Positions 13,701-25,000 of a stretch of DNA of 64,000 bases are shown in pieces (position 1 is the first letter of the stretch; every line of letters begins with the position of its first letter). The position numbers and the translations under genes were made by a program. The notes beneath the pieces were generated by a model. That model worked only from the letters and a program-made list of their open reading frames with translations. It had not been told where the DNA came from and searched no databases. This DNA is from Diploscapter coronatus (lineage: Eukaryota; Nematoda; Chromadorea; Rhabditida; Rhabditidae). The stretch is from contig OZ038422.1 of the NCBI GenBank assembly GCA_964036155.1, positions 8,703,201 through 8,767,200 of the forward strand. Direction: 5' to 3'.

Positions 13701-16351
13701 ACAAAATGCGTGAGGATTTTGACGATTCAAAGATGCAACCGAACGAACAAGACTCTTCATCGTCAGTGGACTCTGTCATCTCATCGGCAAGTGCTCGGCA
13801 TGACATTTCTCGGGCTGAATGGCTGGAAATGAAACAAGCACAGCCCCTTGACTTCGGACAAATTCTCGCACAACTCAATCGATCTGTTCCTGCATCGAAT
13901 TCAGCAATCGCTCGGGGTAGAGCTCCAAGAGCCCAACCTGAGGATGCAAGAGTTGGTGAATACGACATCCCAGTGAGACATCAGGGGACTGACGACTATC
14001 CATCAAAGCCACCTCCAATCCCGCCTCGACGAGAAAGTGCGATGCTCTCAAAGAAAGATCACAAACCAAGAGGTTATAACCACCAATATGATCAAGCTGC
14101 TGGCCCTTCGACATCAACTTCAATGGTCGCTTCAAACCCGCATTCGCACCGTCACAATAAACTTCTTCCAATGCACTATCGATCTGCCGAAAACATCTAC
14201 GATGAGCCACAAATTGTACGGAAGGATGGAAGAAACATCAGAGTGCATGAAGAAGGAATCCGATTGGTAGACAGAAACATGACTCAGCCAAAACCAAGAA
14301 TTCTCGATTTTCCTGAGATGCAACGGAGCTACTCATCGATTGTCTATAAGCCGAACGAAGGAGCCTGCGCCATAGATAGCGCATCATTCTCACGTCAACA
14401 GCAACAGCAGCATTATCAGCCAGGAATGAGTCTTGTCTCTCTACCTGCCAAACTCAGCCAGTCCGGTGAAATCCCGATAACTCGCATCGTTACTGCTCAT
14501 GTAACCGAAACGGAACCAGTTAAAATGGCCAAGATTCAGAAGATACCAAAATATGACTCGTCTTTCTACAAGGGTGAAACAAAGTCGCATGACCACGTCA
14601 GCAAGTCTACGAGTTCTTCGATAAATCAGAAGATCTTCAAGACTGAAAAACCACCTAATCCGATCGTAAGGGAATTAGAAGAATTTCTGAAGTCTGATAA
14701 TTCAAAGTCAAATCCGGCCGAAGAGAACTCAAACAAGGGAAAAGCTGAGGCTCGTGACAATAAGAGTGAAAAGATTACAAATGAGGCGTCGAATTCTGAA
14801 CCAATTTATGAAAAGCCACGAGGCGCTAAACGACCACCGAAGCTTCAAAAACGAGCTTCTTCCTGTGATGAAAGCAATTTGGAGAAGATCCGACAAGAAG
14901 AAGCTATCTCTCCCCAAGAACCCTTGCGGGAAAGCAGCAGTCAGCAGGACATGAGCATGAACACATTCGAAGCGATCTACAACCGGCTACAAAGACTCAG
15001 AGGACGAGGAGATTCGAAGCATGAGAAACACAACAAGGAGCACAAGGAGCACAAGAATGAGTCCAAAGACAAACAGAAGAATTTCATGTCGAAACAATTG
15101 TCTTTGGATGTCGAGAAGGCCGACAAAGAGGCTCCTCCAAAGCCACCGAGATCTCCAACGATCGGACAACTGTTGCTGCAGACCTACGTTCCGAAGAAGG
15201 CATCGTCGAGTTCAAGCTCTTCTGGCAATAATCCCCTACAAGTTGCTACTTCAATCAACAAATCACCAGCTCAACAAGTCTCACCTGATCCACCAGTCTC
15301 TTCCGCTCCTACAATCGTTGCTCCACAATTCCGAGTCTTCCGACATTCCTTGTCAACTCCCGACATGCTTCAAGGAATCACTATTCTAGGACAGAACATC
15401 GATCCAGCGCAAAGTTATCCGCCAAACCAGCTTGTTGATGAGCTGAAGCAATCGAAAGAAGAAAGACTGAAAGAAGGAACCGAAGCGCTTGGACGACTTT
15501 TGAAGCGCGACAACATCAAACGAGCCAGCGACAGAGCCTCTTCATCGGCATCAGTAGCTTCTGCAGAATCAACGACTTCGAGCGAACACAGCCGAGAAAG
15601 CAGTCAGTCGAAAGTTACGTTAGTTTCGAAGAGAAGCAAGCCATCTACCGGATATCCGAAAATCACGGCTATCGTTCCGATGCTACCAGAACTACCGGAA
15701 GATCGAGAATTGTCAGCTGGAAGGCTGCAAGAAGATCGTGAAATAGGAATCAGTTTAAGGTTGGTTAGAAAATAAGAAAATCAAGATCAAATTTTTATTC
15801 AGAGATATACCGGAAGCAAGACCGTCGCCAAAGTCGATTATCGTTCGAAAGAGTGAGCAACCAAGAGCTTTAGAAGTAAGTGATGAAATTTTAATAGAAA
15901 GAAATAGACTGAAACCAAAGATGATTCTTATGAAGAAGTGGAGATTCAATTTGTATTGATGGTTCAGCATGAAATAAAAACAACTAAAGAGTATGGTATG
16001 AGATGATTCAGAATCTTCTTGAACTCATGTGTTTCCGAATTTTTCTAGTCATAGATGAATTCCCTGACAATCGTCAGTAAATTTCAGGTGAAAATAATCG
16101 AGCATGACATTGGTGAGTCGAGTTCTGCGAGCAGACGACAACAGAGACCCGCCGGAGGCAGCAGCAGACGTCCTGGTCAAGCAACAGGCCATTCGACTAA
16201 ATTGACTGTTCGATCGAATTCTCACAAGCTACAAATCGACGACTGGGAAGAGTTGCTGCAGTCAGAATCGCAATCATCCGAAGAAGAAATCTATCAAGTC
16301 CAAGTTAAAACAGAGCAGAATTTATCAGATGAAGAAGAGTACACTGAATAA
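7716..16351 (+). CDS. Large disordered scaffold-like protein, 5' end not found
   Basis: Sixteen exons join in phase: 7716-8101, 8373-8516, 9349-9491, 10032-10139, 10187-10312, 10618-10733, 11083-11190, 11357-11479, 11527-11619, 11666-11932, 12061-12240, 12288-12629, 13612-13623, 13699-15759, 15803-15875 and 16088-16351 (stop TAA). They encode about 1,515 residues. The first exon begins at an acceptor with a split codon, so the true start is upstream. I recognise no folded domain. The protein is rich in S, P, R and Q, with an R/D/E-rich tract (12061-12420), a glutamine run (about 11850) and SH3-type proline motifs such as PPPIPPRRES and APPKPPRSP. Tyrosine motifs YDEP and YEKP could bind SH2 domains. 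This suggests a signalling or cytoskeletal adaptor, which is inference only. The 12-nt exon at 13612 may instead be continuous with the following exon, since the frame is open between them. Confidence 0.7.
9212..9269 (+). CDS. Probable alternative first exon of the scaffold gene
   Basis: An ATG at 9212 opens MSMVLHERATRMMYERATY, followed by one extra G and the strong donor GTAAGC at 9270. The leftover phase (one nucleotide) exactly fits the exon at 9349. A transcript starting here would skip the first two exons and their arginine-rich N-terminus. It lies after a long pyrimidine-rich intron segment (8840-9130) that could hold an internal promoter. No transcript evidence is available, so this is an inference from phase and splice signal. 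Confidence 0.5.
10321..10376. repeat. Short hairpin in an intron of the scaffold gene
   Basis: GATGTTTGCGGTTC pairs with GAACCGCAGACATC around a T-rich loop. It lies just after the donor at 10313, so it could form a stem in the pre-mRNA near a 5' splice site. It may simply be a small repeat relic. Confidence 0.4.
13368..13384. repeat. (CA)n microsatellite
   Basis: A run of about eight CA units lies in the 982-nt intron 12630-13611 of the scaffold gene. Confidence 0.8.
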
Positions 16352-17828
16352 TAGTTATGCTGCGTTCGGAAATTTGGGAAATCAGCATCTAATTAGATCT
16401 CAACCCGTTGGAGAGTAAAAGTAAAGTTCGAATTCAATTTTTTTTCGAAAATTCCGAGTTAGAGTTTCAAATTTTCGAACTTCTAAAATCCCTAATTCTA
16501 TTTTAATAATGTCACATGTCTATGCATTTCTGTACTGCTCTATTCTGATCATGGACTATCATTTCAGAAGTTAGGTAAATTTCAGGTTAAATATTGGTGA
16601 TCAGGATATTTCCTGTATTTTTTCTTTGAAAATATTATGCTTCTTGCCTCGCTAGTGCATCTGTCATGCTGTTAGATAGTATTTTTCGTCGCATTCACTC
16701 ACTCAAAATTCAAATAAGTTAAAAGTTACAAGATTAAAGGTTTAGTATTTTTCTAAGTTTGAATTTTATCTGGTGGTGAAGTGTTACAACATATCCAGTC
16801 ATCTCCGGTTTCTCGCCCAACTCTCTCCCGTTGAATTCTAGACAAAACTATCCAAGTGAATAGTCATTCCAATTCAAACTGCATATTTTCTCTTTCATTT
16901 CAAATGTAAGGTCACAAGACTTCTCAAGTTTCTTTATTTTACTGCCATAAATGAACATTGTATCGATAAAATGTATGATGAATTGAAGTAATGGAATAAA
17001 TGAATTTCCTAAATTTCAAAAATGAATAATTAATTTGTCATTTTGAAATAGAAAAATGAAGAGAAATTATGACCCATTGTTAGTTTTGTAACTTTTTTAC
17101 ATACGAGTAGCATAAAATGTCATAGTAAAATATTCTAGGGATAAAAAATAATGAAATAAATCTATGACATCCATTCTTAAACTTAATAAAAAAAATTAAA
17201 ATTAAAGAATATTCATACTCATATCTAGTACAACAAGCTTACGTAACATTTTTGTTGGTTTTCGGACAATCGTGTTGTTGATAAGAAAGGAACCGTAGTA
17301 AGGCGAAAAATTAAAGGAATGAGAAGAGATCAGGCAGACTTTCCTGAAAAGGGGGAAGGGAGTCGGAGTAAATGCAAGTAGAAATACTAGAAGTAGGAAT
17401 AGGTGCAATCAACCATCCATCCTACAATCTCATTCGATTCTGCGCTTTTTCGGTCTCGGAATACCACGATTAGAAAGCTAAAATCGAAAGGGAATACCCA
17501 AGGACTTTTTTCTGTGTAAGTTACGAATATTGTTATACCACCCAAGGGGTGGTACACTGAATAAACTATAAGTTGCACACAATTGCAGCGTTTCGAATTA
17601 AAGTTGTGATTTTTTCAGAACTAGATCTATTCTTTCACTCTTTTTTTTTTTAAGAAACATGCTTGATCATTTGGCATTATTCCATTCTGTCATATTTTAG
17701 GAAGTTGTTTCCTAGCAATTACAGAAATATTCCTGGTATATTCGAAATATATTATATAACAAATTTTACTTTAACTTTCATGAAATTGCTTTTGTCTAAT
17801 TCAACTATGCATATACATCTTTTCTCGT
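16352..17828. other. Convergent 3' intergenic region
   Basis: This lies between the stops of the scaffold gene (+) and the Eaf6 gene (-). It is strongly AT-rich, with A/T runs consistent with 3' UTRs and poly(A) signals. A minus-strand open frame at 17387-17578 has no recognisable content. A last exon of the Eaf6 gene could be hidden here if its reading does not end at 17829. Confidence 0.5.
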
Positions 17829-18764
<936 letters not shown>

Positions 18765-18780
18765 TAGTACTGAATTTTGA
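18765..18780 (-). promoter_or_regulatory. Probable spliced-leader acceptor for the Eaf6 gene
   Basis: On the minus strand a U-rich tract ending in TTCAAAATTCAG sits five nucleotides before the ATG at 18764. There is no upstream coding exon in phase. Together with the short gap to csn-2 this suggests trans-splicing of a polycistronic transcript. Confidence 0.5.
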
Positions 18781-19050
18781 AAATTAAAAACATCGTCAAA
18801 AATTTAGTAGATACTCGACGGTCATAAAACCGTAAAAAATAATCAAAAACACATAAAATTTTCGTTTATGAAATTCAAGAATGACTTTTCAAAAATCTCT
18901 ATCCGAGCGATTAAATAACGAATAATTTAAAATCAAAATCAAGAACAAGAATTGTGGAGGAAAAACCGATTGTTTGAGAGATTGACTCGTATTTGGGTGA
19001 GATAAAGGATTCTCTATGAAGGCGAATCTGCTCCAATCCAATGCACAGAC

Positions 19051-22000
19051 TCATTTCATCTTCTCCACTGCACTCACAACGCGATTCAGCTGTTTTGCCC
19101 TGCAAATACAAATTATTTTCAAAATTTCTGGAGCTGGCAATTTGGAAACACTGACTCTATAAATTATGTCAAGATATTTCGATTGACTAAAAAACAATAA
19201 TACTCAGGCCTTAAAGTTTTTGACACTTCCCTGTTAAACATGACAGAGAGAAGAAAGAAGAAATAGCAGGGGCAGACAACGAGAAGAAAAGTGAGAAAAA
19301 CACTCGTTTTTTCTTCGCTATCATGTTTAACATGGGAGTGTCAAAAACTTTCAGGCCTGATAATACTATAAAAGTAATCCTATTCTATCTTTCTTCTTCT
19401 TCTTCTTTGGCATTATCCCGATAAGGGGTCTGCGCGTTGGGATTTCCTCCTCCAGACTTCACGATTTTGTGCAAGACTTGGCCGCAGTCCGACGGCCTCC
19501 ATGTCCCTACTGAGCGTGTCGGAGTATCTCAGCTTCGGTCTTCCCCTTGGTCTGCTTCCCGGCACTTGAACAGTCTCTGGTGAGCGGCATATTGCTTCTC
19601 TGTCAGCACGGAGGACGTGGCCGTACCATCGCAGTCTCGACTGGCGCATTTTGTCTTTGATTGGGGCGACGTTTGTCCTCTTCAGGATGGTCTCGTTCTT
19701 GACGTGGTCCAGCAGAGTGTGACCTAGTGACCATCTGAGCATTCGCGTCTCCATTGTCGCGAGTCTTCTTTCGACTTCTGCGGGTGTCGGCCAAGTTTCG
19801 CAGCCATAGAGGGCGACTGGGCGGATCGCTGCTTTGTACAGCCTGCCTTTGAGTTTTTCGCTGATCTTTTTGTCGCACATGACTCCGGTTGTTGACCTCC
19901 ATTTCAACCATGTGGCTGCGATTCTCGATTCGGCTTCTCTTCTGATGTGACCATCGCTCGCGAGTCTTGAGCCGAGGTATTTGAAGAGGTCAGTCTTGGG
20001 GACTTGTTGGCCGTCGACTTTGATTGTGCCACTTCTCTGCTCACCGATTTCGAGGTATTCCGTCTTGCCGACATTGAGCTTTAGCCCGTATTTTGCCAGT
20101 CTGTCTTTCCATGTCTGCACCTCCTTTTGCAGTTCTTCTCGCGAGTCATTCGCCAGCATCACGTCATCTGCATATAGCAGGCACCAGGGGGCGGGTTTCT
20201 GGATATCGCGGGTCACAGAGTCCATGACAAGGATGAAGAGAAGAGGAGATAGGGCTGATCCTTGGTGGACACCTACGGTGACAGGGAATGGTAGGGTCAT
20301 TCCAGCGGCTGAGAGGACGCGACTTGTTGGGGACCGATACATCAGCTTCACGACTTCAATGAGGTATTCTGGGACTTTGTGGTCGCGCAGAGCCATGATG
20401 ATTGCGCCTCTGGGCGTTCGGTCGAATGCCTTTTCGAGGTCAAGGAAGGCCAGGTGCAGGGGCTGCTTCTTTTCAGTGAACTTCTCGACCAACTGTCGTA
20501 CAGCAAAAATGGCGTCTGTTGTGGCTTTCCCTTTGACGAACCCGCATTGTTGGGAGGGGATTTGGACGCATGCTCGAATGCGTTTATCCACGATACGTTC
20601 CAGGATTTTCATCGTATGGCAGAGCAGACGGATGGGCCGATAGTTTGAGCAGTTGCTTGGCGATCCCTTTTTCTTGAAGATCGGGATTGTGGACGATGTG
20701 TACCATTCAGACGGGAACGTGTTTGTGTTGACGACGAGGTTGAGGAAGTCAGTTAGCCATTTGACGCCTTCGGGGTTGGACTTCCAGACTTCTGAGGGAA
20801 TGTCGTCTGGTCCCGTGGCCTTGCCGTTTTTCATCTTCCCGATGGCTTCTTCGACTTCTGCCTTTTCTATTGGAAGGGGATGGGAAGGAAGAGGAGGGTG
20901 GACTTGGATTGGCGGATGGGGAAATTCCACGTTGGAGATGGTCTCGAAATGCCGATGCCACTGCCGTTTGACTTCCTCTCTGTCAGTGATCAGGTTGCCA
21001 TGTTCGTTGTCGATGCAGACATATTTTTCGATGTCTTCTGTGGCTTTCTGTCTCCGTTTGGCAATTCTGAAGATCAGACGGTCGCCCCCTGGCTTTTCGA
21101 TTTCGGTGTAGAGTCTTTCGGTGTACTCTGCTCGCCTTTTTGCCACTTCCACTTTCGCCGCTCTTTTTGTTTCCCAGTATTTTTCCCTATCTTCTTGGGA
21201 GTTTGTGGCCTTCCATTTCTTGAACGCGGCCTTTTTCGCTCGCACCGCTTCTTTGACGCTTTCGGTCCAGAGCCAAGTAGCCTTGTCGATGTATCTTCGG
21301 CCTGGGACTGTCTTGCCGAGTTGCTCTGTGGCGGTTTTGTGAACGTTCGACCTCAGCTTTGACCATGTTTCTAAAAGGCCATTTTTCAGTTCGGGCAGCT
21401 TCCACCATTTTATTCTTGCCGTCTGCGTTCTGTCGGCTTTGGGCGGTTTCGGTATGGGGAAGCGCGTGTCGGCAATCAGCATTCTGTGCTGGGGTGCGAC
21501 GTTTGTGGAGGGGATGACTTTTGCGTCCAGGAATTTCTTGAAGTCGCGTTTTTGTGCCAGAATGAAGTCGATTTGCGAGTTTCGATCACCGCTGTTGTAG
21601 GTGATCAGGTGGGAATCGCGTTTGGGGAAGTACGTGTTGATGAGTACTAAACCCCTTTGTTCGGCGAAATCGAGCAGCCTTTCCCCCTCGTCATTTCGGT
21701 CTCCGTACCCGTGCCCTCCGTGGCATTTCATGTCAGCCTGCTTTCCGACGTGTCCATTGAAGTCTCCCATCAGTACCTTCCTTCCGGGCTGTGCATCGTA
21801 TTCCCTCGACAGAAGGGAATAGAATTCTCCCTTTTCTGCGTCGCTGCAGCCGGATTGAGGGGCGTAGGCTGAGAATACGGTGATTCTGCTGGCTTCGATG
21901 TCGAGCGTTACGGCCATAAGTCGGTCGGAGTATCTGTGGACTTGGGCCACGCAGTCCCGGAGGTTGGGTGCGACAATGACTCCGACTCCGTTTCTTTTTG

Positions 22001-25000
22001 TGCCTGAGCCGTTGTAGAGGATTTTGTAGCCATCGGACAGGTCTTTTGCTTTGCCGCCTGACCATTTGACCTCTTGCACTGCCGCGATGTCGATCTTGCG
22101 AGCTTTCATTTCTTTGGTCAGTTCGCTGCCTTTCCCTGTCATTGATCCGACATTGATTGTTCCGAGTCTCAGGTGGTGGACTGGAGGAGGGGAGATGATG
22201 ATTTGGCCTTGCTTACTTAGCCCCGGTCGGCGAATCCGGGGGCACCCTGTCTGATTTTTCGCGTTACCCGGGCTCCGGCGGCGCGCGTCGCTTATGGGGG
22301 ACGCCCTAGCTTTTGTCTGGTTTCTTAAAGGACTACCCATTAGGTTTGTGGCGGGGTCTTTCTCGGCCGGACTGTCACAACTGTCCTGACGCCGGAATGG
22401 GGGTGCACGGAATTTATAACCCCTCCGGCAGGGGCGCCTGGGGACTATGTACAGGGCTTCGCACATAGAGGCTAATGTGGCTATATTTTGGACGCGCCAC
22501 AAACCCGCGTCCCGGTCGCACCATGTCTTCCGATTTCGGGATTTTGTAAGGCTTGAGGAGCCTATCCCCCAAGCCCGCCCGTGTCTCATGGCTGCGACCG
22601 GCCCTGGTTGGTCCACGTCGGCCTAAGCCGAAACCCCCCATCCGCCACCCGGGGAGACGCGCCACTACGCCGTCAGGGCTATGCCAGCGCGCGGAAAAGT
22701 AATCCTATTCTATGTGAAATAATAAGGCAAATCTGAAAAAAGAAAGTACAATTGCTATGTAGTAATCGGCGAAATAGTTTGGGTTGGGCAATGGGAGGTA
22801 CTAATTTTATCATTCCCCACAACTATTACGGGCGCTCCTACGTTACTACTTTTCCAGACTTGCAGTAAACCAGTAGAAGTGTTTGATAGAATCCCCTACC
22901 AATCATTGATGAACTTGTAGCTTCGGGAATTGGCATTGGCAGCGGAGGAACAGGACAGCGGGTCTGCAATCACGGACAGATCGATCTCCTCCTCGCTGCC
23001 TCCAGCTGCAGCATCGCCAGCCATCAGAAGGATGCCTTCTCGCTCGTTCAATAGACCTGCTATCTCTGCAATATTTCATTATTTGTTCAAAGAGGAGTTC
23101 AAGTTTCTTACTTTCATCGAAAATAGCTTCGACAATGAGTCGTTTGACCTCGTCCTCAGGCAGTTGCAGAGTGCTGGCCAAATGGGAGAGACGCACTCGG
23201 CTGTAGGGACGGACTAGCTTGATTAGAACCTTAATTTGTAAACCTTAATAAAAATAAAAATTCAGAAATCAGTTTAAATCCGTTGTATGTCCCTCAACGA
23301 CCGAAAAATATTATCTTTTCCATTATTTTTCATACTACTTACGCAGGATAGAAGGGTAGGAATATGAAATTAATGGAGAAGAAACGAATTCTGCCGCTAG
23401 AAGACAGCACAATAAAAATGGTCAACATTTCGAACAAAAAAACAGTAAGAATTATCTGAACATACCTGCGTGCGAATGTTGTTCATGAGTTCCTCGATTC
23501 TCTCGCGAATGAAGTGGTCTCCCATGATGGCGTCGTGGTGCTTCTGGATGATGTCCTCGAAGGCCTCGATGTCGTTCTCCTGGTAGGCTGCCACCATTTG
23601 AGTCATCGCCACGATATCGGGCTGGTTCTGAACAAGGAGAACTATAGAATTGCTCAAATGATCACTTTCATGTATTGTTAAAGGAAAGACATAGATTTAC
23701 TGTCAAAGGTTATGAAAACGTCCTTCTTCTACCTTGAATGGCATAGCCTCCTGTGAGTCGAATGGATTGATGTTAGATTGGATGAGCATGTTGGCCAGAA
23801 CGAGATACTTCAGACAGGCCGTACGGCGAGGGGAGCCACTCTCATCGTAGTTCTGCAAATTCAAGATGGTTGGAAGGTTTTGAAGAACTATTGCACCTTG
23901 AAGGCTTCAAAGAAGTCGGTGTGAGCATGCTCGAATTGACCTTCGCGCAGATGCATTTTTCCACCGCATTCTGAAATTGAATTGGTAGAAATTTTAGTTG
24001 ATGAAACCTAAAATATTTTATCTTTCGCTTTCTAGATTCTTCTCAAAATTCCAACAGCGAAATATAACATTTTTTAAAAACGAGAGCGCTTCCCCCACTC
24101 TTCTACCCACATGCAACTTCGTCATGTTGTAACGTTGCGAAATTTGGCATTTTCTTTAACAAAAATGACTATTTCTAAACAAACGCACCTCTGATAACTC
24201 CCAGAATGAGAGGATGAGGAATGGCAGATTTGGAGGCGATCGCGCTCATTGCCAGGTTGTAGATGTGACCCAGAGCCTGTAAATAAAAACGTTGATAAAT
24301 GAAATCCTTTTCTCAAATTACCTTGTTATTTTTCTGCTCAGTGTACATCTGAATTTCGAGAGCGTAAATCTCCAACAGCTGAGTGCCTTTCTTCTGATCC
24401 TGCTCGCCTTCATCGTTCTGAAATACAAAATGAATCAGGATTATTTCAAGGTTTTTTTCAAATAGCCTTGTATAAATGAAACAAACCTAGACCGATTCTC
24501 ATCCAAAATGAGAAATTTTCTATAAAATAGTACATAAGGGAGTACGCGTGAAAATTTTAGGAGAATATTTGGTTTAAGCCTTATCTAGGCCTGGAAAGAA
24601 ACAAATTCTCAAAGTTATGAAAGGTCCAGAGAAAAGGGAACTTTTCTTCTCATCAATTTGAGTAACAGTAATTCCAAACAATAAATGTACCGTGCAAGAC
24701 TCCTTCAGCTGATTGATGATTTTCTCCATCTTGCCGAACTCCCTCATGTCGAAGTACAGCTTGCCTAGTTTGGTGTTCGTCTTGAACCAGAGCCGATCGT
24801 TCCTCGCGTCCTGAAAGAAACAACTAGACGAAGATTTTTCAATATTCTGCTCACTCTGAGTGCATCCAGAGTGATTTCATAGAACTGCTGCAGCAGGTCC
24901 ATCTGCTTGGAAGTGGAAATGTAATCTGAAAATAACAACAATTTGAGATTTGCAAAAAAGAAGAAAGAATACCAAGAATGGAATTGATGGACTTCTCCGA

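Noticed and set aside
18911..19111. Minus-strand frame [20 protein letters not shown]...
   Set aside because: The same DNA read in another frame is the last exon of csn-2, whose phase and homology fit better.
19981..21362. Several long plus-strand frames (up to 220 codons)
   Set aside because: They are antisense shadows of the GC-rich RTE polyprotein.
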